Notes under the pieces: generated by a model
Seen by the model: only the letters and a program-made list of their open reading frames with translations
Databases searched by the model: none
Told to the model about the DNA's origin: nothing
From: an uncultured Sphingorhabdus sp.
GTDB lineage: Bacteria; Pseudomonadota; Alphaproteobacteria; Sphingomonadales; Sphingomonadaceae
Length of the DNA: 64,000 bases
NCBI GenBank assembly: GCA_947492905.1
Contig: CANLOL010000001.1
Span: forward strand, 1,156,578-1,220,577
Direction of reading: 5' to 3'
Position numbers and translations under genes: made by a program
Shown here: positions 10,179 to 18,018 of the stretch, piece by piece
Layout: every line of letters starts with the position of its first letter
Position numbering within the stretch: position 1 is the first letter of the stretch

Positions 10179-10224
10179 AACGGCATAATATTAGCAAGTA
10201 AATATCAGCTAATATTATGCCGTT
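10179..10224. repeat. Perfect 16-bp inverted repeat between vWA paralogues
   Basis: AACGGCATAATATTAG at 10179-10194 is matched exactly by its reverse complement at 10209-10224, with a 14-nt spacer. It lies in the 120-nt gap between the two vWA genes. No T-run follows on either strand, so it is not a standard intrinsic terminator. It could stabilise the upstream mRNA 3' end, attenuate read-through or bind a protein. Confidence 0.85.
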
Positions 10225-10276
10225 CATATTAACGTCATACGCAATGTGCACATTATGTATTAGATGGGGAAATGAT

Positions 10277-12175
10277 ATGAGAGATAATAGATTTTCAAAA
10301 TATATGATGTGCGCAGCCGCAGTTTCAATGTTGTTCGCGCCGACAAGTGCACCGTTATTGGCGCAATCAGAGCAAGTTGACAGCAGCGCCGCGCCGCAGG
10401 AGGGCCCCGTGAATTGCGGTATATTTGATAATCAAAGACCGCCTTTTGCCGCATCCTTTGCCGGCAATCCGCGTGTCAAAAACGCGCCTCCAGCTTCTGG
10501 AGCAACACCACCTCCTGCGCCACCACCGCCGCCAGCAGCGGCTGTACCGCCGCCTCCTCCTCCTGCGCCACCTCCGCCGCCATCGGTGCAATCTGTACCT
10601 GTTGTGGTTACGGGTACCAGAGTGAATAGGTCACAATCATCACTATCTCAAATATCAGCATCGACCTCAGTAGCAGCAGAAACTGCCGAAGTATCAACCC
10701 CGACCAGAGAAAATATCTCCACATTACCTTTTCCTAAGCATCGTTATCCGCGGCCTATTGTGTTGCCGCCTAAAAATGGTGAAAAATATGACGGCGAAGA
10801 GGTTTCGAGCATAAAGCGCGTTGCCGATGCTCCTGTTTCAACATTTGGTGTTGATGTCGATACGGGCAGTTATAGCAATGTGCGCAGGTTCCTCAATAAA
10901 GGGCAATTGCCGCCCAAAGCCGCTGTACGCAGCGAAGAGATGATTAATTATTTTCGCTATGATTATCCGCTTCCTAAAGATCGCAAAACACCATTTAGCG
11001 TGACAACCGATATGGCGCAAACACCGTGGAATGAAGATACGCAATTGTTGCGTATTGGACTACGCGGCTATGATATTGATCGGGCCGAGCGCCCATCCGC
11101 CAATTTGGTGTTTTTGGTCGATGTATCAGGATCAATGGGTAGCCAAGATAAGCTGCCATTGGTGAAGCAAACTTTATTAACCCTCTCTCAGCAATTGCGC
11201 AGCGATGACCGTGTATCAATAGTGGTTTATTCGGGAACAGTAGGCACATTGCTCAAACCTACATCGAACAAATCCCATATTAGAGAAGCGCTTTCTTGTA
11301 TGGTTGCCAGAGGATCGACAGCCGGCGGAGATGCCCTGAAAATGGCGTATAAAACCGCGCGCAGCAATTTTGATAAAGATGCGATCAACCGTATCATCAT
11401 GACCACCGATGGTGATTTTAATGTTGGAACAACGGGCACTGATCAGCTGAAAGAGATAGTAGCCAAAGAGCGCAAAAGCGGCGTTACTTTGACGATGTTA
11501 GGCTATGGCCAGGGCAATTATAATGAAAGCATAATGGAAGGCATCGCCAATGTTGGTAATGGCAATTATGCTTATATCGACAGCACATTAGAAGCGCAAA
11601 AAGTGATGAAGGAAGAATTGAGTTCTACATTATTCACCATCGCAAAAGATGTGAAATTACAGCTTGAATTTAATCCAGCCTATGTATCGCAATATCGTCT
11701 GATTGGATATGAAAACCGCGTGCTGGCCGAAGAAGATTTCAACAATGATAAGATAGATGCAGGCGATATTGGTGCATCGCATCAGGTAACAGCTTTGTAT
11801 GAGATTGTTCCAGCGGGCGGCAAGGGCTGGGCTCCGCAGCGCCGCTATCAAGCCAATGAGGGCGGCGTAAAATTGGCGCATAATGGCGAAATGGGCTTTT
11901 TGAAATTACGCTATAAATTACCCGATAGCGACACATCATCCTTGATAGAATATCCGCTATCAGCCGATGCCATGAAGGCCGCGAAAGCACCAAGCGGTGA
12001 TATGGCATTTGCTGTCGCTGTTGGAGCATTTGGCCAAAAATTACGCGGCGATAAATATTTGGGTGATTACAGCTTTGATGATATTTCAGCGCTAGCGGGT
12101 AAGCAGGATATATTCTGGCGTCAAGAATTTGTGAAATTGGCGAGCAGTGCTTCCCAAAATGATCAAAAACCCTAA
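10277..12175 (+). CDS. von Willebrand factor type A protein, copy 2, with proline-rich linker
   Basis: A 632-residue paralogue of the preceding gene. I placed the start at the ATG of MRDNRFSKYM because GGGGA lies 7 nt upstream and a cleavable signal peptide ending near APLLAQ follows; there is no lipobox. It differs by a Pro/Ala linker (about residues 75-105), then the motif VPVVVTGTRVNRSQ, which resembles the TonB-box/plug start of sphingomonad TonB-dependent receptors. The vWF_A, vWA (MIDAS DVSGSMG, about 283) and DUF3520 regions match copy 1 closely. Its MIDAS and HISTIDINE-free core look intact. Role unknown; a periplasmic or surface binding protein is inferred. Confidence 0.9.
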   Translation: MRDNRFSKYMMCAAAVSMLFAPTSAPLLAQSEQVDSSAAPQEGPVNCGIFDNQRPPFAASFAGNPRVKNAPPASGATPPPAPPPPPAAAVPPPPPPAPPPPPSVQSVPVVVTGTRVNRSQSSLSQISASTSVAAETAEVSTPTRENISTLPFPKHRYPRPIVLPPKNGEKYDGEEVSSIKRVADAPVSTFGVDVDTGSYSNVRRFLNKGQLPPKAAVRSEEMINYFRYDYPLPKDRKTPFSVTTDMAQTPWNEDTQLLRIGLRGYDIDRAERPSANLVFLVDVSGSMGSQDKLPLVKQTLLTLSQQLRSDDRVSIVVYSGTVGTLLKPTSNKSHIREALSCMVARGSTAGGDALKMAYKTARSNFDKDAINRIIMTTDGDFNVGTTGTDQLKEIVAKERKSGVTLTMLGYGQGNYNESIMEGIANVGNGNYAYIDSTLEAQKVMKEELSSTLFTIAKDVKLQLEFNPAYVSQYRLIGYENRVLAEEDFNNDKIDAGDIGASHQVTALYEIVPAGGKGWAPQRRYQANEGGVKLAHNGEMGFLKLRYKLPDSDTSSLIEYPLSADAMKAAKAPSGDMAFAVAVGAFGQKLRGDKYLGDYSFDDISALAGKQDIFWRQEFVKLASSASQNDQKP

Positions 12176-12398
12176 GCAAAAAAGTTGCAGCTATAATCTT
12201 GAAGCGCAAATTGCGCGATGATTAGAGCGTGAGATGTATAATCTTGGGCATATTGTGCCATCACGGAACAGTTTCCCGTATTATAGCGGCCGCGGGCTGG
12301 ACTCTTGATATACTATGGTTAAGCTGCGGTGAGAGAATCAATTTTTGAGTGATAAGCTTAATGATAATATCGTTTTGCTTCATTGGGAGGGGATAATT

Positions 12399-13130
12399 TT
12401 GGACAATAGTACTAAAATTTTAATCGGTTCAGTAGCAACAGCTCTATTATCATTGGGTGCGCATACTATTGGCTCAACAGGATCTTCATTTGTTGATACA
12501 TTAGAGAGTAAAACGCAATATGAGCTGTCCAATGCAGGCCTTGATGCAGTTGCCGTGAATTTTGAGCGTGATCCTGCTATAACGCGCAATGCTGTTTTAA
12601 GCGGCGATGTGACAGAGGATCAACGCAATAAGGCATTATCTATTGCAGAGAATATCCCGGGTATTGGCAATGTACGATGGGCTGATGCTGGTGATGGGGC
12701 TTCTGATGATGGAGCTTCGGATGATGGGGCAGATGCTATTGCTGATGAACCTGCCGATAGAGCAGTAGTAGCAAAATGCCAAAGCGATATTAATAGCATT
12801 ACCGAAGGGAAAAATATCAATTTCCGTTCTGGAAGCTTTTATGTACCGCCCACCAGCTTTGGATTATTGGATGAAATTGCAGCGGCAATAAAACCTTGCA
12901 AAGGCGTCAAATTAGAAGTGCAGGGTCATACAGATTTAACGGGCAAAGCCGATGTTAATCAGAGGCTATCAGACGGGCGCGCTGCGTCTGTAAGGGATGA
13001 ACTTATCAAACGCGGATTGGATCCAGATCGTATCGTTGCAAAAGGATATGGCAGCACACAGCCAGTTGAAAATGCGCGTACATCAGCGGCCAATGCCAAA
13101 AACCGCCGTACGATATTTGTTATTTCATAA
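12399..13130 (+). CDS. BON-like/OmpA-family envelope protein
   Basis: The start was decided by the RBS: GGGAGGGG at 12385-12392 stands 6 nt before a TTG at 12399, giving MDNSTKILIGSVATALLSLG, a signal anchor. An upstream TTG at 12345 has no SD. The 243-residue product then has a BON-like segment (LSGDVTEDQRNKALSIAENIPGIGNVRW), a short acidic repeat (GASDD units), and an OmpA-type peptidoglycan-binding domain (VQGHTDLTGKADVNQRLSDGRAASV; final NRRTIF). Two Cys flank the OmpA strand as in ArfA-like proteins. It probably tethers the envelope to peptidoglycan. A GGAAC box at 12265, followed 17 nt later by CGGC, only partly fits an EcfG stress promoter. Confidence 0.83.
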   Translation: MDNSTKILIGSVATALLSLGAHTIGSTGSSFVDTLESKTQYELSNAGLDAVAVNFERDPAITRNAVLSGDVTEDQRNKALSIAENIPGIGNVRWADAGDGASDDGASDDGADAIADEPADRAVVAKCQSDINSITEGKNINFRSGSFYVPPTSFGLLDEIAAAIKPCKGVKLEVQGHTDLTGKADVNQRLSDGRAASVRDELIKRGLDPDRIVAKGYGSTQPVENARTSAANAKNRRTIFVIS

Positions 13131-13202
13131 TTGAGAATTAAGCAGCAGTCCTATATATGGCTGCAAACGCTTATTATAAGAAAGATTATTTGGAGAGAAT
13201 TT

Positions 13203-13298
13203 ATGCCAGTAACAATGGAATTATTATTGGGTATGTTGGTGTTTTTCGGAATAGGTTTGTTCATAGGTAGGTTAATTTGGCATCGCCGTGGAATCTGA
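13203..13298 (+). CDS. 31-residue single-span membrane peptide
   Basis: An ORF of 31 codons plus stop. SD GGAGAG lies 6-7 nt before the ATG. The product begins MPVTMELLLGMLVFFGIGL and ends FIGRLIWHRRGI: one hydrophobic span of about 18 residues and a basic C-terminal tail, so the positive-inside rule predicts a cytoplasmic C-terminus. It lies 72 nt after the OmpA-like gene and 82 nt before the H1-like gene, all on one strand. I do not recognise a family. The strong RBS, correct membrane-peptide layout and clean gap support a real gene. Confidence 0.6.
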   Translation: MPVTMELLLGMLVFFGIGLFIGRLIWHRRGI

Positions 13299-13380
13299 TT
13301 AATAGATGAATGAATTGCTAATCTATCTCAATAAATTTTAATTATAATAGACTATGATAGTAAGTATGGGGATTTAGAAA

Positions 13381-14316
13381 ATGATGGAATTTTTAGCAGA
13401 AAATTGGATATGGCTAGCAATAGCTTTATTAATTGGTGTTCTGACAGCGTGGTGGGCATGGGCGCAACCAACAGCTGATGGTAATGAACATAATGCGGGC
13501 ATGGGCTCTGGTCTTATGGACTCTGTGACGGATACAGTTTCTAAAACGGCTACTGGCGCAGTTGATGTGACAAAGAAGGCAGCTGATACAACAGTATCAA
13601 CGGCCAAATCAGCGGCTGATACAACAGGTAGTGCAGCAAAAACCACGGTAAAGAAAACCACTTCAACTGCTAAAAAAGCAGCCAGCACGACTAAGAAAAC
13701 GGCTTCTAAAGCAGCAAGCGGGGCTAGCAAAACCGTCAAATCAACTGCTTCTAAGGCAAAGAGCACTGCTAAAAAATCCACTGCTACGGCCAAAAAAGCA
13801 ACGACAGCAGCGGCTTCGAAAACCACAACAACAGCTAAAAAAGCGGCTAGCACAACCAAGAAAACCACTGCTAAAGCTGCTACTACGGCTAAGAAAACTA
13901 CTGCTAAGGCTGCTTCAAAAGCTGCACCGAAAACTGCTGCTAAAAAGCCAGCGGCTAAGAAGTCCACTGCTAAGGCTGCGCCAAAAGCTGCACCGAAAAC
14001 TGCTGCTAAAAAGCCAGCGGCTAAGAAGCCCGCAGCCAAGAAAGCGGCAAAAACGGTCATTCCAAATGATCTAGAATTGTTAAAGGGCGTTGGGCCAAAA
14101 TTAAATGGCTTGCTTAAATCACTAGGCGTGACGACATTTGATCAAATTGCGAATTGGAAAGCCGCTGACGTTAGAGATGTTGATTCCAAACTTGGCAGCT
14201 TTGCCGGACGTATCAGCCGCGATAATTGGGTGGATCAAGCCAAATTATTATCTAAGGGCGATGTCAAAGGATTTGAGAAGAAATATGGTTCTTTAGGAGC
14301 CGAGATTAAAAAATAA
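13381..14316 (+). CDS. Membrane-anchored histone H1-like protein with C-terminal helix-hairpin-helix domain
   Basis: A 311-residue protein in three parts. Residues 8-28 form one transmembrane helix. A Lys/Ala/Thr-rich low-complexity region of about 170 residues (TAKKAAS, AAPKTAAKKPAAKK units) resembles histone H1 and the AlgP/HctB tails. The last 70 residues form a helix-hairpin-helix domain (LELLKGVGPKLNGLLKSLGVTTFDQIANW, then the VDSKLGSFAGRISRDNWVDQAKLL block) known from extended ribosomal L21 and NADH dehydrogenase-associated proteins of alphaproteobacteria. Both latter parts suggest nucleic acid contact at the membrane; this is inference. Repeated units in the DNA make the middle prone to length change. 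Confidence 0.85.
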   Translation: MMEFLAENWIWLAIALLIGVLTAWWAWAQPTADGNEHNAGMGSGLMDSVTDTVSKTATGAVDVTKKAADTTVSTAKSAADTTGSAAKTTVKKTTSTAKKAASTTKKTASKAASGASKTVKSTASKAKSTAKKSTATAKKATTAAASKTTTTAKKAASTTKKTTAKAATTAKKTTAKAASKAAPKTAAKKPAAKKSTAKAAPKAAPKTAAKKPAAKKPAAKKAAKTVIPNDLELLKGVGPKLNGLLKSLGVTTFDQIANWKAADVRDVDSKLGSFAGRISRDNWVDQAKLLSKGDVKGFEKKYGSLGAEIKK

Positions 14317-14343
14317 AGAGACAGCCTATTAGCGTCTGTCCTT

Positions 14344-14379
14344 AAAAACGCTTCAAGCACAATGTTTGGAGCGTTTTTT
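14344..14379 (+). terminator. Rho-independent terminator
   Basis: ACGCTTCAA pairs with TTGGAGCGT (one G-U pair) over a short loop and is followed by six T. It is 27 nt after the stop of the H1-like gene. The A-run on the 5' side may let it work for the convergent HlyC-type gene too. Confidence 0.8.
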
Positions 14380-14455
14380 ATTGCCTATTTTTAATTATCA
14401 TCGGCTCGCTATTGTGAGCCTATTATCATAGTCTAAATAGCATGGCCGCATATAT

Positions 14456-15763
14456 CTATGAGGATTTAGGATCAATGTGCTGGATACGCAGCTTATCAAT
14501 TTTGCGCCCATCCATATCGATAATCTCAAAACTCCATCCTTGATCTTCGAACGTCTCGCCTTCTGATGGCAAATGCCGCAGCACATGCAGTGCATGCCCC
14601 GCAACGGTTGCATAATCTCTATCTTCTGGCAGGTTAATCCCAAGCATTTCAGACATATTATCCGCTGACATAGCCCCAGAAATAATGCGGCTACCATCGT
14701 TTAAGGTAATAATCTCTGGCGCTGCGCCAATGTCCCTGTCAGATGCAAATTCTCCCGCAATAGCGGTGAGCAAATCATTGGGCGTTACAATACCTTCAAA
14801 ATGACCATATTCATCATGCACGAGCAGCATAGGCACTTCGGCGCTGCGCAATTGTTCCAGCGCATCCATAGCATCCAACTGATCGGGGACAATGGTGGCG
14901 CGGCGCATCAATGTGCGCATATTGGTGGTGCTGCCTTTTATTTGCGATCTCATAATATCGCGCGCTTGGACAACGCCAATGATATTATCAACATTTTCCT
15001 CGGCAACGGGCAAGCGCGTATGGGGCGATTGCAACAATGTAGCGTTGACATCTTCGAAAGAGGCATCAGCGGCAATCCAATCTACCTCCGTGCGCGGTGT
15101 CATAACTTCGCGCACAGGACGATCGGCCAAGCGTACAACGCCTGCGATTACTTTTTGCTCATGTTCCTCGATAATGCCCTCCGATGTCGCCTCGGCAAAT
15201 ATCATTTTTAATTCTTCGGCGGATAGGGCGCTTCTATTATCACGGCGCAATCCTAATGCTCGGAATATAAGCGCGCTACTTTTGTCCAATATCCATACAA
15301 ATGGAGCGGCAATAAGTGATAGCCAACGCATCGGCATCGCCATGATAGAGGCCAAACGTTCAGGCGCTACCAACGCAAATTGTTTGGGAACCAATTCACC
15401 GATGACCAAAGAGAAATAGGTGGTGATACCAATCACTAAGCCAAAGCCAAATGTGCTGGCCATAGATTCGTCCATACCCAATGCCACTAATCTCTCGGCT
15501 ACAGGACCGCCAAGGCTTGCGCCCGAATAAGCACCCGCAATAATGCCGATAAGTGTGATGCCGATTTGTACAGTGGACAGAAATTTGCCTGGGTCTTTGG
15601 CCAATTCAATGGCCATAGCCGCGCCTTTATTGCCAGATTCAGCCATAGCGCTTAATTTGGCCGTGCGCGCTGATACAATGGCGAGTTCGGACATTGCAAA
15701 CACACCATTGAGCATTATCAGAGCCATGATTATGGCGGCATCGAGCCATGGGAAAACTGTCAT
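14456..15763 (-). CDS. HlyC/CorC (CNNM) family membrane protein
   Basis: A 435-residue protein in three parts: an N-terminal DUF21/CNNM membrane domain with about four helices (LNGVFAMSELAIVSARTAKL), a tandem CBS-domain pair (about residues 205-325, with VMTPRTEVDWI and the MRRATIVPDQLDAMDALEQL segment), and a C-terminal CorC_HlyC domain (about 350-430). Family members are linked to Mg/Co or Na/Mg transport, despite the name haemolysin. An ATG at 15763 gives MTVFPWLDAAIIMALIMLNG; a TTG at 15775 is possible, and neither has a clear SD. It is convergent with the H1-like gene. Confidence 0.9.
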   Translation of the reverse strand: MTVFPWLDAAIIMALIMLNGVFAMSELAIVSARTAKLSAMAESGNKGAAMAIELAKDPGKFLSTVQIGITLIGIIAGAYSGASLGGPVAERLVALGMDESMASTFGFGLVIGITTYFSLVIGELVPKQFALVAPERLASIMAMPMRWLSLIAAPFVWILDKSSALIFRALGLRRDNRSALSAEELKMIFAEATSEGIIEEHEQKVIAGVVRLADRPVREVMTPRTEVDWIAADASFEDVNATLLQSPHTRLPVAEENVDNIIGVVQARDIMRSQIKGSTTNMRTLMRRATIVPDQLDAMDALEQLRSAEVPMLLVHDEYGHFEGIVTPNDLLTAIAGEFASDRDIGAAPEIITLNDGSRIISGAMSADNMSEMLGINLPEDRDYATVAGHALHVLRHLPSEGETFEDQGWSFEIIDMDGRKIDKLRIQHIDPKSS

Positions 15764-15920
15764 TGGGGCAGCCAAATATATTTCATAAGTTGTGATTTAT
15801 CGGAAAATGCAAAATTTACAAGAATATCTGTATCAATCATCCCTCGTTCATATTTAAAAGCGCAAATATAGCGTGTCATGCAGATCATAGCATGAAATTA
15901 TTTTTAAGAGGAATGCGTAT

Positions 15921-16592
15921 ATGAATATGAAAAATACAATAGCTTCGCTCTCTATAATGGGTATGATGATTTCGCTCTCAGCCTGTGTCACAAACCCAGA
16001 AACGGGTAAAAGAACAATTTCTAAAACGGCTATTGGCGGTGTTGGCGGAGCGTTAGGCGGTTATTTGCTCGGTGATCTAATCGGCGGGCGTAATGATCGA
16101 ACCGAGAAATTATTGGGCGCAGGCATTGGCGCTATCGCTGGTGCTGGCATTGGCCGCTATATGGACAATCAAGAAAAGAAATTGCGCCAACAAACGGCCG
16201 GCACGGGCATTAATGTGGTGCGCGATGGCGATAATCTTATTTTGGATTTGCCATCTGAAGTCACTTTTGACGTGAATAGTGCGACCATCAATCCGCAATT
16301 TGGAGCGTCTCTTGATAAAGTATCGACTACGCTTGCGGAATTTGATCAAACCTATGTCGATGTGCTTGGGCATACCGATTCAACGGGTTCTGATAGCTAT
16401 AATCAACAATTATCAGAGCGTAGAGCCAATAGCGTGGCGGGTTATCTCTCTGGGCGCGGTGTTAATCAAGCGCGCCTTGCAACACGCGGATTTGGCGAGA
16501 GTCAGCCGCGTGCGAGCAATGTGACCGAAGAAGGCCGAGCGCTCAATCGCCGTGTTGAAATCCGTGTTGTGCCCGTGTCAGAGGAAGGCTGA
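15921..16592 (+). CDS. OmpA-family lipoprotein with glycine zipper (YiaD-like)
   Basis: A 223-residue outer-membrane lipoprotein. The signal peptide ends at the lipobox LSAC (Cys about 21). A glycine zipper follows (TAIGGVGGALGGYLLGDLIGG and LLGAGIGAIAGAGIGRYMDNQ, about 36-80), then an OmpA peptidoglycan-binding domain (about 100-215) with DVLGHTDSTGSDSYNQQLSERRA and the terminal NRRVEIRV. It likely links the outer membrane to the wall. SD AAGAGG precedes the ATG. It ends 38 nt from the convergent ubiH-like gene. Confidence 0.92.
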   Translation: MNMKNTIASLSIMGMMISLSACVTNPETGKRTISKTAIGGVGGALGGYLLGDLIGGRNDRTEKLLGAGIGAIAGAGIGRYMDNQEKKLRQQTAGTGINVVRDGDNLILDLPSEVTFDVNSATINPQFGASLDKVSTTLAEFDQTYVDVLGHTDSTGSDSYNQQLSERRANSVAGYLSGRGVNQARLATRGFGESQPRASNVTEEGRALNRRVEIRVVPVSEEG

Positions 16593-16630
16593 TTAAAACC
16601 AGTCTTAATGCTCAGTCTATACAACCAATT

Positions 16631-17854
16631 TTAGAGCGCGGTTGCGCAGAGCATTTTGGGCATTTCTCCCATCGCGCCGCGCGCTTCTTGCGATAAAAAT
16701 GCTTTGATGCCGCCCGATTTTTGGATCATATTCATGCCCATGCGTCTAATGTTTTTGGCTGCTTTGCCTTGAATGGCATAGATATGATTAATGCCATCGG
16801 TGGCCATCGACACGGCCAAATTATCTACGCTGCGCCAGCGTTCATAACGGTTGAGCAATTGCGCATCGCCGCACTCTAGGCCCAATCTCACGCCATCGAC
16901 CAATGTTTCAGTGAGGGCTGCTACGTCTCTGAAACCAAGGTTTAATCCTTGACCCGCTATGGGATGCACGCGATGCGCACTATCGCCAATGAGCGCAACG
17001 CGCTTGGCGGTGAGGCTGACGGCGCTGTGGAAACCAAGCGGATAGGTGATGAGCGGCGCTAATAGTTCAGAATTACCCAATAATCCATTGGTCTTTTTAT
17101 TCAGCTCATACGAAAATATTTTGGGTGATAATTTTTGATAGGCTTTGCTCTGGCTTTGCGGAACCGACCATATAAGCGAAGATCGATATTGCGCATCAGT
17201 ATCGGGCGCCATTGGTAATAATGCCAATGGCCCTTCGTTAAAAAACAGCTCATGCGCGATATTATCATGCGGTTTTTCATGGGCAATCGCACCAACCAAG
17301 GCGATATGATCATAATGCCATTGTGATAGGGTGATTTTGGATGATTGACGGACCTGACTGTTACGGCCATCGGCCCCTATAAGCAGGCTTGCGCGCAAAT
17401 TTTTACCATCGCCCAATAAAATGTTTACGCCATAATCATCAATATTTTGATCTGTGATTTGCGCCGAAAAATAGGGTGTAATTGTATCATGATTTAACGC
17501 TGCATCGAGCAAAGCCATGCGCAGTTTCTGATTTTCAAAAACGCTGGCTAATGTATCGCCATCATCAAAAATAATAGGCGGCCCATCATTGCCATCGCGC
17601 ACGATGATTTTTTCTATATCTGCGCCCTGACCCAAAATAGATGTATCAAGGTTCAGCAAATTGAGCATATTCATACTCGCGCTAGTAATGGCCGATGTGC
17701 GGCCATCGAAACTTTGGGAACGCATAGTGGCTACATCGCTCTGATCGATAATTGCGCATCGCACATCATATTGGGCCAATGATAGAGCTTGTAACAAGCC
17801 TATTAATCCGCCGCCGACAATGATGACATCAAAATTATGCGCTGCTCTGTTCAT
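16631..17854 (-). CDS. UbiH/UbiF-family FAD-dependent ubiquinone biosynthesis hydroxylase
   Basis: A 407-residue flavoprotein monooxygenase. The N-terminal Rossmann motif is FDVIIVGGGLIGLLQALSLA. A DG-type segment (LLIGADGRNSQVRQ) and the second FAD motif (VALIGDSAHRVHPIAGQGLNLGFRDV, about 285-310) follow. These identify the UbiH/UbiF/Coq6 group, which hydroxylates the quinone ring; which position cannot be told from sequence alone. I chose the ATG at 17854 because AAGG lies upstream and it starts right before the FAD motif; the ATG at 17884 has no SD. It is divergent from ftsK. Confidence 0.9.
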   Translation of the reverse strand: MNRAAHNFDVIIVGGGLIGLLQALSLAQYDVRCAIIDQSDVATMRSQSFDGRTSAITSASMNMLNLLNLDTSILGQGADIEKIIVRDGNDGPPIIFDDGDTLASVFENQKLRMALLDAALNHDTITPYFSAQITDQNIDDYGVNILLGDGKNLRASLLIGADGRNSQVRQSSKITLSQWHYDHIALVGAIAHEKPHDNIAHELFFNEGPLALLPMAPDTDAQYRSSLIWSVPQSQSKAYQKLSPKIFSYELNKKTNGLLGNSELLAPLITYPLGFHSAVSLTAKRVALIGDSAHRVHPIAGQGLNLGFRDVAALTETLVDGVRLGLECGDAQLLNRYERWRSVDNLAVSMATDGINHIYAIQGKAAKNIRRMGMNMIQKSGGIKAFLSQEARGAMGEMPKMLCATAL

Positions 17855-18018
17855 CAAATTTACCTTTTTCAATCTATTTTCCATATATCATATATGGGGC
17901 AATTGTCTTATGATATTTGTTATAATTTCATTTCATTTGAAGCTGACTCTTGACGCGGAGTCCTTATAAAGCGCAAAAGGTATCCAATTGAAGCAATTAA
18001 TTGAGGATATTTGCCAAT

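Noticed and set aside
12265-12290. EcfG general-stress promoter upstream of the OmpA-like gene
   Set aside because: GGAAC is present, but the -10 position reads CGGC instead of CGTT; one half-site is not enough.
17921-17970. Promoter boxes (TATAAT at 17921, TTGACG at 17950) in front of ftsK
   Set aside because: No pair has acceptable spacing; each may be chance in AT-rich DNA.
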